Below, piece by piece: positions 24,910 to 34,100 of a stretch of DNA of 64,000 nucleotides. Both the position numbers and the translations under genes were made by a program. Each line of letters begins with the position of its first letter. Position 1 is the stretch's first letter. Location of the stretch: the NCBI RefSeq assembly GCF_963667685.1, contig NZ_OY763930.1, positions 1,781,501 to 1,845,500 of the forward strand, in the 5' to 3' direction. This stretch comes from Maridesulfovibrio sp. (GTDB taxonomy: Bacteria; Desulfobacterota; Desulfovibrionia; Desulfovibrionales; Desulfovibrionaceae). Under the pieces are notes generated by a model. It did no database searches. It was not told the origin of the DNA and saw only the letters and a program-made list of their open reading frames with translations.

Positions 24910-25088
24910 AATGCGAACCCTAAGCAGAGCAGAAAATCCCGGCATGTTCGCACTTGTGGAAAAGATGTATTATTTAACGTCGTTATGGCTGCGTGATTAT
25001 GTCTGTTGAGTATAGAAAAAGTTTTTTTTAAAGGATTCGCGAGATCTGCTTCGTGAGCCTTTTAAAATAATGGCTTGAGAAAGCCACT
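24910..25088 (+). promoter_or_regulatory. CRISPR leader
   Basis: The 179 bases between cas2 and the first repeat. Two inverted repeats are visible: an imperfect one (TTTAAAGGATTCGCGAG, then CTTCGTGAGCCTTTTAAA at about 25027-25068), and GGCTT-GAGA-AAGCC at about 25073-25086 directly before the first repeat. The leader should hold the array promoter and the site that directs Cas1-Cas2 to the first repeat. Confidence 0.7.
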
Positions 25089-25647
25089 GTCGCTCCCCAT
25101 GCGGGAGCGTGGATTGAAACCATGACCTCCTCGATTCGGCTCTTAGGCGGTGGCGTCGCTCCCCATGCGGGAGCGTGGATTGAAACAATGCAAATCATTT
25201 TAGAGGTGTGGCACTGGTACGTCGCTCCCCATGCGGGAGCGTGGATTGAAACCGGTTCTTCGGCTTTTCGCCAGCATTATTATGAACGTCGCTCCCCATG
25301 CGGGAGCGTGGATTGAAACTAATCCCACGATGTCTGACGGCAAGCCCGTGTTTGTCGCTCCCCATGCGGGAGCGTGGATTGAAACCCCGCAAAAAGGCTC
25401 GTGAACTGAAAGAACTGCGTCGCTCCCCATGCGGGAGCGTGGATTGAAACTTCGCACATGTTGGGAAGGTGTTAAATATTTTGGGTCGCTCCCCATGCGG
25501 GAGCGTGGATTGAAACAACAACTTCACTGAATTCCATCATGCCTCCTGCTGTCGCTCCCCATGCGGGAGCGTGGATTGAAACCTGCTAAATCCAGCTCTA
25601 CGGATTTGCTGCAGCGTCGCTCCCCATGCGGGAGCGTGGATTGAAAC
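25089..25647 (+). CRISPR. type I-C CRISPR array, 9 repeats and 8 spacers
   Basis: The 32-bp repeat begins GTCGCTCCCC and ends GTGGATTGAAAC; the inner GCTCCC/GGGAGC forms the hairpin cut by Cas5c. Repeat starts: 25089, 25155, 25221, 25288, 25354, 25419, 25485, 25551, 25616. All nine copies, including the last, are identical. Spacers are 33-35 bp (34, 34, 35, 34, 33, 34, 34, 33). Orientation is set by the cas operon upstream and the ATTGAAAC 3' end. No spacer matches another part of the window that I could see. Confidence 0.98.
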
Positions 25648-25779
25648 ACCTCTTCAATCAGGTTTGTTGCTTAAGCTGATATTACATGAACATTTCTGAA
25701 AGCCTAGGTGGTCTAAAAGTTCATTAATTCAAATAGATAAAATGATATATAGCGTATTTAGGAAAAAATTAAAATCTGA

Positions 25780-25835
25780 TCGTAACCAGCAGGTCGTCGG
25801 TTCAATTCCGATCGTTGGCTCCAGTTAAATCAAGG
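25780..25835. repeat. attachment-site repeat, distal (attR) of the island
   Basis: Exact 56-bp copy of 10386-10441: the 3' half of tRNA-Thr, its CCA end and 12 bases beyond. It is preceded by unrelated AT-rich DNA, so only a tRNA fragment is present. A diverged terminator hairpin follows (CTTAC/GTAAG with GGCC extensions, ending CCTTTTC at about 25863). It marks the right end of the 15.4-kb island. Confidence 0.92.
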
Positions 25836-25923
25836 CCTTACATCGTTTGACGTAAGGCCTTTTCTTGTTTCTAGTGATTTAGTTGCTGTATTAGTTGTTG
25901 TTTCGTGCGGAGCTGAAATAGTG

Positions 25924-27180
25924 TCAGAAATAATATTTCAAATAAACTCCGCCATAATCCCCTATTGAACCGAATTCACTGCGAGGAATATTTGGAGTTG
26001 CCGGAGACGGCTCCGCTCCAGTGGTCATAGCCCAGAACAGTTGGACATCAGTGTTGTCCGTCACCGAGATATCCAGCAAGGGCCGGGCAAATACAGAACC
26101 GTCAAGAATGTTCCAGAATGACAGTATTTTGAGTTCAACAAGTGGGGTAAAGGCATAGGACGGCCCGAAAAGAAGGTAGTGCTGCCCGTAAAATGCGTTC
26201 AATCCTTCATTGTTTGCCGCGGAGCTTTTAACTTCCAGATATTTTGCAGGATCGTTTTCCCCTGCACCGTTATATAAATATTCCACAATAAAATTGATAC
26301 CATTTTCAAAACGATACCATGCTTCAATTCCACCGATGGCAAAGGAAGAATGAATATCACCCCCTTCCTGATTTACGTCTTTACCAATATAAAAGACCGC
26401 CTCGGCTTTCAAACCCATGCCTCCTATATCAGTTGCAAAACCGGCTCCCAGCATTGGTCTTTCTCGCAAAGATCCGCAAATACCAAGAATATCTATCCCG
26501 TTTACATTATGCGAAAAATTAAGGAGATAACTGTTGTTTTCTTCCTCATCACCCAGAACAATGCTGCCGCCCAGCTGGCCGCCTAAATCAAAATAGTGAG
26601 TCGCGCGTACTGCATCAACCCCGGAGCGGGTGTCTGTATCCAATGCATCAGGTGAAAAAGGTTCAATAACGTCAAGCGGTGAAACCATAGACATTCGTCC
26701 GTACCCGATCGCCTGTCGCCCGACTGTCAGTTCACCATAATCAAAATTTTTTCTGATGAGGAGCCTGTCAATATCCAGTTTATCTTCAGAATATTTATCA
26801 GTAAAAATGGTCGACTCAAGATTAATAATGCGGTTTACCGAGTTATGGGTGAAAGGATCAAACTCCGATAGAGCCGCTTCGGAAAAAATTAAATTGTTTT
26901 CAGCAGACACTTCAAAGTCAATGTCACGGACTTCGCCTGTCAGATCGATTCGTTGCTGGTTGGAAGTAATAAAACCGGAAGGGAGGCCCGCTAAAGGGGA
27001 AGGTTGCATGACCGTATTGAGGGATTTCGCATACCCGCTGATTTCAATATTGCTCAATAAATCTTCGCAGAAAGCTTTTGTGGAGAGGAATGATGGAGAT
27101 AACAAAATTATGAAAATCCATAAGATCCTGATCTCTTTGATTATTGTGAATAATCTGGATCTGCGTATAAGATCAGCCAT
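25924..27180 (-). CDS. outer-membrane beta-barrel protein of the export operon
   Basis: A 418-residue exported protein with an N-terminal hydrophobic segment (ILWIFIILLSPSFLSTKAFC at about 19-38), alternating beta-strand patterns such as VDAVRATHYFDLGGQLGGSIVL, GMGLKAEAVFYIGK and INFIVEYLYNGAGE, and a C-terminal strand GDYGGVYLKYYF ending in Phe, the usual signal for outer-membrane insertion. ATG 27180 overlaps the end of the ATPase gene (ATGGCTGA). Last gene of the operon with the MacB-like exporter; it is likely the outer-membrane partner. No specific porin family recognised with certainty. Confidence 0.7.
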   Translation of the reverse strand: MADLIRRSRLFTIIKEIRILWIFIILLSPSFLSTKAFCEDLLSNIEISGYAKSLNTVMQPSPLAGLPSGFITSNQQRIDLTGEVRDIDFEVSAENNLIFSEAALSEFDPFTHNSVNRIINLESTIFTDKYSEDKLDIDRLLIRKNFDYGELTVGRQAIGYGRMSMVSPLDVIEPFSPDALDTDTRSGVDAVRATHYFDLGGQLGGSIVLGDEEENNSYLLNFSHNVNGIDILGICGSLRERPMLGAGFATDIGGMGLKAEAVFYIGKDVNQEGGDIHSSFAIGGIEAWYRFENGINFIVEYLYNGAGENDPAKYLEVKSSAANNEGLNAFYGQHYLLFGPSYAFTPLVELKILSFWNILDGSVFARPLLDISVTDNTDVQLFWAMTTGAEPSPATPNIPRSEFGSIGDYGGVYLKYYF

Positions 27181-27847
27181 TTTTCAGTCGCCCATCTTGC
27201 AAAAAAACGGTCCGTTTTGAATATTTCATGACCATTGGATCATGTGAGCTGGCGACAATGGAGATCCCTTTTGTTTTGTTTAATACAAGAAGCAATTCCA
27301 GCAGATCCGCACTTGCCTTTGAATCAAGACTTGCTGTTGGTTCGTCAGCAAGAATCAATGCCGGTTCGGAGGCAAGGGCCCGTGCTATTGCTACCCGTTG
27401 CTGCTGCCCTCCGGACAGGTCTTTGGGCAGCCTGTCCTGCAACCCGTCAATCCCCAACTCCGCAAACAAGGAGTCGACTATTTCCCTCCGTGTTTTTTTA
27501 GGGGCTTTTTGCAGCAAAAGCACATACTCTGCGTTTTCCGCAGCGGTAAGTACCGGTATAAGATTATGCGCCTGAAAAATAAAACCAATTGACCTGAGCC
27601 GGAAGTCGGCCAAGGCTTTAGGCGTCATCCGGTCAATTCTGCATCCGGCTATACAAAGAGTCCCCTGTGTCGGCTGGTCAAGTCCGCCGATCAAGTTCAG
27701 CAATGTGGTTTTGCCACTTCCCGAAGGACCCGCAAGTACGACAAATTCCTGTTCTTCAATATTAAGATGAAGATTGGAAACTGCATTTATTTTCTGTCCA
27801 CCGAACATATATGTTTTAGTTAAATCTCTAATTTCAATCAGGCTCAT
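27173..27847 (-). CDS. ABC transporter ATPase, MacB/LolD type
   Basis: A 224-residue ATPase of the MacB/LolD group: Walker A GPSGSGKTTLLNLIGGLD, signature DLSGGQQQRVAIARALA, Walker B PALILADEPTASLD, and H-loop ASSHDP. These ATPases power mechanotransmission-type exporters rather than channels. The frame opens 57 codons earlier, overlapping the permease gene; ATG 27847 (MSLIEIRDLTKTY) is the family start. Partners are the two permeases directly upstream. Ends 8 bases inside the beta-barrel gene. Confidence 0.92.
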   Translation of the reverse strand: MSLIEIRDLTKTYMFGGQKINAVSNLHLNIEEQEFVVLAGPSGSGKTTLLNLIGGLDQPTQGTLCIAGCRIDRMTPKALADFRLRSIGFIFQAHNLIPVLTAAENAEYVLLLQKAPKKTRREIVDSLFAELGIDGLQDRLPKDLSGGQQQRVAIARALASEPALILADEPTASLDSKASADLLELLLVLNKTKGISIVASSHDPMVMKYSKRTVFLQDGRLKNG

Positions 27848-27894
27848 ATTCAAACTCTTTTCAGGTAAATCAGGTAGCGTCGTAATTTCATTTT

Positions 27895-29127
27895 TTATAT
27901 ATGTCTTAATGCTTCCGCAGGGGAAATTCTGGAAGCCTTCAACGCAGGGTATACTGAAGCCGCCAGACACAACAAAAGCATATAGAACGCAAACCTGCTC
28001 ATCCAGAGAATGTCCCACTTAGCATAAAGCAGGGCAGAAAAAAGAACTCCGCCAAATTCAAGATTTGCGGGAATAAATAGACGGAGATCAAAACCGTAAT
28101 GAACAAGGTACCATGTTGCCAGAGAAGTGAGGGCTGACCCTATAACGATTGAAAAGAGTCCTAAAAGCAGAGCTTCGGCCATAATCATTGTTTTTAATTG
28201 TTTGGGGGACGTTCCGATAGCCTTAAGAATTCCGAATTCGTATATACGTTCCATTACTCCCATAAGCAGGGTGTTGGTCACTCCTATGGTCACAATCATC
28301 AGTACAATAAGGGAAAGGAATTTCATGCTGACATAGTCCCAGCGTATGGCATTATAGAGGTTGGGCATGGCTTTTTCCCAAGAGAAAGCTTTTAATTCCG
28401 TATTGTTTTTCAGCAAATCATTGATGATTGGGAATACTGTCTCAATGAAGCAGGCATCCTTTAAAACTACAGCCAGTTCATGGGCCGCTCCTGGCACGCC
28501 TAACATCTCAGCTGCTTTTTTCTGGCTTACTATAATCAGGGAACTGTCCACTGCCCTGATGCCGGTCTCAAGGGATGCTTTGGCCCTAAATAATTCACTG
28601 ACAAGCTCTCCTCGGTCATTCTGAGTTGTGACAACGAATTTTTGTCCCGGTTTGATCTGCAGCTCATTTATCAGGATGCTTCCCACAAGTGCATCCCCAC
28701 TGCGCCAGTTTTTTTCGAAGGTTTCTTTAGGAATTCCCTTCAAAAAAGGATTGATTTTGTTTTCGACAGCGATGTTTATCCCTTCAATTCGGATATTTCT
28801 GCTTTCCCTGCTGGATTGGGCCAACCCGCAAAGTTTTACACGTGGCAGCACGCTTTGAACACCGGAGATCGCGTTAATTGTTTTAACGAGCCTGCCGGGG
28901 AGGAAAAAAACATTACTGTCTTTTGTCTCAAGGTAATTCTCATTGCAGATCACGATATGCCCGGTTCCGGAGCGAACACCGGTTTCCACCATGTAGGAGT
29001 AAACACCTTTTGTAAAATTGTGGAATGTCTGGACCAGTGTAAGACTGAGGCTAAGCCCGATAAGGGTAAGGATGATACGGCCTTTGTGCCGAAAAAGATT
29101 TCGCCATGCGAGTTGGATAGAATTCAA
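27895..29127 (-). CDS. MacB/FtsX-type ABC permease (second)
   Basis: A 410-residue permease with one N-terminal transmembrane helix (GRIILTLIGLSLSLTLVQTF), a periplasmic MacB-PCD-like domain (about 45-250), and three C-terminal helices of the FtsX domain, with the family signature RIYEFGILKAIGTSPKQLKTMI. It ends ASRISPAEALRHI, the typical PxEALR motif. It follows the first permease by one base; together they form a LolCE-like heterodimer with the ATPase encoded next. Confidence 0.9.
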   Translation of the reverse strand: MNSIQLAWRNLFRHKGRIILTLIGLSLSLTLVQTFHNFTKGVYSYMVETGVRSGTGHIVICNENYLETKDSNVFFLPGRLVKTINAISGVQSVLPRVKLCGLAQSSRESRNIRIEGINIAVENKINPFLKGIPKETFEKNWRSGDALVGSILINELQIKPGQKFVVTTQNDRGELVSELFRAKASLETGIRAVDSSLIIVSQKKAAEMLGVPGAAHELAVVLKDACFIETVFPIINDLLKNNTELKAFSWEKAMPNLYNAIRWDYVSMKFLSLIVLMIVTIGVTNTLLMGVMERIYEFGILKAIGTSPKQLKTMIMAEALLLGLFSIVIGSALTSLATWYLVHYGFDLRLFIPANLEFGGVLFSALLYAKWDILWMSRFAFYMLLLCLAASVYPALKASRISPAEALRHI

Positions 29128-29128
29128 A

Positions 29129-30355
29129 TTAATCCCCTCGAATAACCTGAACGGGGTTTAATTTTGCAGCCCTGTTCGCGGGTAAAAATCCCGCCGCAAT
29201 GCACACAAAAAGCAAAAGACATGCCGCTGAAATCTGGTAAGAAAAGTCTATCGACGCATGAATTTTTGGTAGAATGGTGCCTCCGGCATAAGTTATCGGC
29301 TCAACACTCCCGCTTAGATCAATCCCGACTTTCTGTAGGTAATAATTCATGCTGAGTCCCATGCATACACCAAGAGTCACGGCAATCATCCCCATGAAGA
29401 ATGTCTCCAGTAAAACTATAACCCTGATTTGCCATGGCCGTGTCCCCAAAGCCATTAGAACACCGAATTCATAAGAGCGTTCCATGACTGACATATAAAA
29501 GGTATTGAAAATACCAAGCCCTGTAGCCAGATAGAAAATGGTCATGACGATAATATTGGTCACATAGCTTATAGCAATAGCATCCCTGATTTCAGGAAGA
29601 AATGCACTCCAGTCCAGTACCTCAAACTTGTCTCCGAAGAGTGGCTGGAGCTTTGCGGCAATCAGCTTGGCCTGCATGGGGTCCTGCACGCTCAAAGCCA
29701 AGGAGTGAACGGTGCCGGGCAAAACCAGAATATTTTGCAACCAATCAAGGTTAACAAGAATTAATTCATTATCATTACGGAAATTACCCGTGCGGAAAAT
29801 ACCTTTAATAAACAGAATGCCGTTGCCGATTGAACCGTCGCTTGCACCGGAAACAAAAGCCAAATCATCTCCGGGGCACACTCCAAGTTTCCGGGCCAAA
29901 CCTTCTCCGAGAAGAACTCCCTCATGATCATCTCCAAGTTGTTTGCCCGCGATAAGACTGTCCTGCAATACTGTTACATTCTTTTCCATCTCAGGACGAA
30001 TGCCCAAGGCTTCAACAGGTAATGAATTTTCCTTACGGCAAAGAAGTCCGAAACCACGCAACCTTGGAGAATAGCCTTTAACAAAATCCAGCCCTGCAAG
30101 GGTTTTCAGTTGTTCCGGTCCCAACTGAAAATTTGTAAATATACTTCTTCTTTTCTGATAATTTTTGCCGGAAATGATGATATGGCCATAATACTGGTCT
30201 GTTGCTGAAGCGAGCATATCCTGCATTTTACCGGCCGAAACCCCGATAGCCAAAAGCAGCATGGCCGAAGAAAGCACCATTGCCGATATGGTCAGGAAAG
30301 AGCGGCGTTTATTACGCATGATATTGCGAAGGGCAAGAGAAACAAGAAGCATCAT
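29129..30355 (-). CDS. MacB/FtsX-type ABC permease (first)
   Basis: A 408-residue permease of the same layout: N-terminal helix (RRSFLTISAMVLSSAMLLLAIGV), periplasmic domain with GHIIISGKNYQ and VLLGEGLARKLGVCPGDDLAFV, then three helices with RSYEFGVLMALGTRPWQIRVI and a final AAKLNPVQVIRGD. Starts six bases after the LolA-like gene stop. Paralogous to the next permease, as LolC is to LolE. Confidence 0.9.
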   Translation of the reverse strand: MMLLVSLALRNIMRNKRRSFLTISAMVLSSAMLLLAIGVSAGKMQDMLASATDQYYGHIIISGKNYQKRRSIFTNFQLGPEQLKTLAGLDFVKGYSPRLRGFGLLCRKENSLPVEALGIRPEMEKNVTVLQDSLIAGKQLGDDHEGVLLGEGLARKLGVCPGDDLAFVSGASDGSIGNGILFIKGIFRTGNFRNDNELILVNLDWLQNILVLPGTVHSLALSVQDPMQAKLIAAKLQPLFGDKFEVLDWSAFLPEIRDAIAISYVTNIIVMTIFYLATGLGIFNTFYMSVMERSYEFGVLMALGTRPWQIRVIVLLETFFMGMIAVTLGVCMGLSMNYYLQKVGIDLSGSVEPITYAGGTILPKIHASIDFSYQISAACLLLFVCIAAGFLPANRAAKLNPVQVIRGD

Positions 30356-30361
30356 AACCCC

Positions 30362-31159
30362 TTAATTGCGACTTCTCTCAAGAAGGCCTTTGAATGTGCG
30401 CATCCCTTTTAGTTTACTCAGCGAAAAAAAGTCTTCTTTTATCGAAATATCGAAATCAAGATTGGTATAAGTAAGTACAGTTCGTTCATCGGGTTTGTCT
30501 TCCGGTTGGACGGTCATCCTCAAAGGTAGGATATGTCCATCCATCACCTGAACATTATCAAACGAAATAGTTCGAACCTTAAGCCTCTCCTCATCAAAAT
30601 ATTCTATGGTCTTGGGGACATAATCCTTTTTTAAAATTGTATAGATAATTTTACCCCAGATCACCGGAGCATTCGGTTTGGGTATGCACCTGATACGCCA
30701 CAGTTCCGGGGTTTCTTCGACGAGGCTTAAATCATAATCCAAGTCGACATGATTAGCTTTTACAAGGTCGTCATTTGAAATATGACTTCCCATCCATGGT
30801 GCTCCCATCATGGATGGCGGTATTTTTATCACCCGATCAATACGTGGCAGATAATTCCAGATCTCTTTATTCGCTTTAAGAGTGGCTATCCCTTTTTCTT
30901 TTTTAGGCTTAATAATTTTGGTTAAGGAGTATGAACGGCCAAGTGACCAGCCCTGAATTGCTATAGTCCGTTCCCATTTGCCGGTTTTTATCTGCATAGT
31001 AGCGCTTACAAAGGATGAATCCCCGTTATACTGCTCCTCCACATTGCGGATCAGAGTCTGCAAATCAACAGCAAATGAAGTTTGTGGAAATGAAATGGCA
31101 GCTGCAATAATTAGAATTAAATAAAGTTTTAATTTATCTGTTTTTTTCATATTTTTCAT
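30362..31159 (-). CDS. outer membrane lipoprotein-sorting protein (LolA-like)
   Basis: A periplasmic protein of about 265 residues with a signal peptide (KLKLYLILIIAAAISFPQTSFA) and the LolA-like fold seen in the lipoprotein-sorting family associated with MacB-like exporters: SFVSATMQIKTGKWERTIAIQGWSLGR, ILKKDYVPKTIEYFDEERLKVRTISFDNV, GHILPLRMTVQPEDKPDERT. It probably carries a lipid or lipidated cargo between the permeases and the outer membrane. The start is uncertain (31174, 31159 or 31150); GAGG at about 31163-31166 is too close to 31159 and rather far from 31150. The start overlaps the end of the preceding gene. Confidence 0.82.
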   Translation of the reverse strand: MKNMKKTDKLKLYLILIIAAAISFPQTSFAVDLQTLIRNVEEQYNGDSSFVSATMQIKTGKWERTIAIQGWSLGRSYSLTKIIKPKKEKGIATLKANKEIWNYLPRIDRVIKIPPSMMGAPWMGSHISNDDLVKANHVDLDYDLSLVEETPELWRIRCIPKPNAPVIWGKIIYTILKKDYVPKTIEYFDEERLKVRTISFDNVQVMDGHILPLRMTVQPEDKPDERTVLTYTNLDFDISIKEDFFSLSKLKGMRTFKGLLERSRN

Positions 31160-34100
31160 AGACCTCAAAGGCAAAACGATCCAATAATTCAGGGTTCAGG
31201 GATTCTCCGTTAACGGCCAAAGCAAGACATATCAATCCCGTATCTTCATTCACATACTGGAATTGGGACTCAACAATTTTATTGGGCATGCATTCATGGG
31301 GTCCAACAGTCACCGTACCAATAATTTTATCGTGACGGAGCTCATGAAGCGGGCCGCCAAGACTTAAAACAGCTTCACCTATAAGTGCCGGGTTGATGTA
31401 AGGAGTTGCAGCCTGAACAATATCCTCCACAGGGGATACGGTCCCCCACCCCAGCTTTGAACCTACGGCTTTATGCAATTTTTCAATAATCTGCCGCTGT
31501 ACTGTGTGGGTAATAAAGGACCCCAGTCTGCTGTCTCCAGGTAACGGACGTTTTTCACTGCATCGATCCCTTTCATTGAGGGTACAGTAAACAAGCCATT
31601 CGGAAAAAGGAGCAAGCACGCAACGCAGGCCGCGTTCTTCCAACTTTAAAACAAGGTCATTATTTGCAAAGGTGTCGAGGCGGACGTATATTTCACCTAC
31701 CACCGCGACAGTCGGGATATTTTTTTCAAAATCTTTGAGTTTTGAGAATTCCTCCCCGGCACGGGTCAGCAGTTCTTTAAGCCCGAAGCACCCCGACCAG
31801 ACCTGCCGGAAAGCATTAAAGGTCCCGACACTCCCAAGGCGCACCATCATATCTTTCAATTCGGCAATGTATCTGTCATATATTTTTTGCGTCTCACCGG
31901 GAATTTTTTCTACCGGCCGAACATCATGAAGGGCTGCCTGCAGCATATCCGTTGCAATAAAGCAGGCTAGTGCGCGCAGTTGGAAATCTACAGGGACCTC
32001 TGCGAAATAGTCTTCGTCTGAAGGGGAGATAATGCGAACTTTTTCTGACAGTCCTATTTTGTCAAAAATAATATTTTGAAGAATATTATACATACCAAAA
32101 CGGCAGGGACCGTTGGCCCCCGGCAGGAGAAAAGCAAAACGTTCGTCAGTATCCTTAGCCTGCAGCACTCTGGTAAGGAAACTTCCCAGTGTTATGGCCA
32201 TTGGGATGCACTCCTTGCCGGAGGTATATTTACGGGCTAATTGCAAATCCTCTTTTGTTCCGAGTGCCAAGGCTTCCGCCCGCACTCCTTCCGCATTAAG
32301 AAGAGCTGCGATTGTTTCTGCACATGGTCCCATTCTCGGTACCATAAGAGTTTCACCAGTGTTGCGGACGTTGAGTATAGGATCGCCAGCAACCCGGGTA
32401 TCTCTAAAATCGTTTAATCCCTGATTCGTAGCTCGGGTAGATTTCTTAATGTAGGAAGAAACGCAGTAAAGAAAAGCTTCAATACGGGTTTTTGTCCCTG
32501 CATCGCCGGAATGTCCGTCTGTCTCAATTATGGTGAACGGCTTATTTTCCATTATGTATGCGAAGAAATGCAGGGTGAAACTGTCAGGTCCGCATGAGTA
32601 GTTTGAACAGTAAACAGCATATTGGCCCGGACTTCTGCGAATCTGGTGTGCGGCGCGCAGGCAGCTCTGGGAAGAACCCCAGTAAATTTCCGGAAATACG
32701 GGAGTTTCATCACTAATTGGATAGCAATCCAGAGGAATAGCCAAGGCCCCCTGTTCCCGAAGCAGGTTGGGCACATTGGCGTTAAGGATATCATTATGAA
32801 TTGTATAGCTGCGTCCGATTACAACAACAGCTTTTAAGTCATGCTGGGCTGCAAATTCCAGAGCTTTTCTACCTGAATCGCGGCAGGACTTTTCAAAGGA
32901 TAATTGAGCCCGGCATCCAGCGTCAAAGGCTCTTTGGTATTCATTTTTACCTAATTGACCGGCTAGTTCCTTAACTGACTCGATAAATCTTTTTGATTGG
33001 AAATTTTCTATCCCGATATCAATACACGGATCTAAAATTTTCATCTTTTGCGAAAAAATTTTGGAATAGACAAGATCAGGGCTGGCTTGAACTATTGGAC
33101 AATTGCAGGCATGAAGCTCTGTTCCATGCCGAGGATTTTCCCGAAGTCTGGGGGAAAAAAAGAATTCTTCGGAACCTGACTTCAATATTTTTGAAACTAT
33201 TCCCTGATAAAGCTGCATAGGAGCACAGAAGGGGACATTACTATTTTCTATGCCTTGCTTGAGGGTGATAATTCCTTTGTCTGAGTATACTTTTACATTG
33301 AACCCAAGTTCATCGAAGAAATATAGAAAAAACGGGAGCCAGTTTTTCAGACTGAATTCTTCAACCAGAGCAATCGTGGGACGGTCTGGGTGTTCAGGGA
33401 TCGAAGAAATCAACTCGGATATTAGTTTTCGCCGTTCTACAAACGGATCAGGAGTTAGGTCCGGGAGCTTGGTTTTTGTATGCCCCTTTTCATATAACGA
33501 GCAATTTCCACCCCACAGGAACATTTTTTCTTTGTTTTGAACGATAGTTTTAATTCTTTCAATTCGGCAGTTGTTACCGTTCCCCCCGCAGCCCCGGTTT
33601 GATTTACAGTTGAAGGTGTCCTTGTTCACAATTGCAGCGCCAAGGAAAGTGTTCATATCAAGATCATGGTCAGCGTTGTTTTTCTGTCTGCCTGCAATCA
33701 ACGCTATTCCCAGCGCTCCGATGGTACCCGGGTTTGGAGGAATGATTACTTTTTGACCGGTTCTGTTGGCTATGGCCGCCGGCAGCGAGTCCGACTTAAA
33801 GGGCATCCCCTGACAGAATATTTTTTTACCGACAGAACGGGAGCCTTTTACCCTGTTCAGATAGTTCAGGGCAATGGAATCATATAAACCTGCCACGATG
33901 GATGGTTGCGGAATTCTCTCGGAAATAGCCGCAGCAATGACCTCGGCCATGAAAACGGAACAATGCTGTCCGAGGGAAACCCCGTATTCGGCTTCCATGG
34001 CAATTTTATCCATCTCGGTAACATTGTTTATTCCATCGAATCTGCCGCCCTGTTCAGCTATGAAAGATCCCGTCCCGGCACTGCAGGCCTCATTCATTGC

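Noticed and set aside
24997-25527. Minus- and plus-strand ORFs through the CRISPR array (products with repeated FQSTLPHGER, FNPRSRMGSD, VAPHAGAWIET)
   Set aside because: These are translations of the CRISPR repeat in different frames, a well-known annotation artefact; no start signals or codon character.
25780-25863. A second tRNA-Thr gene at the right end of the island
   Set aside because: Only the 3' half is present; the acceptor 5' strand and D-arm are missing, so it is an attachment-site copy.
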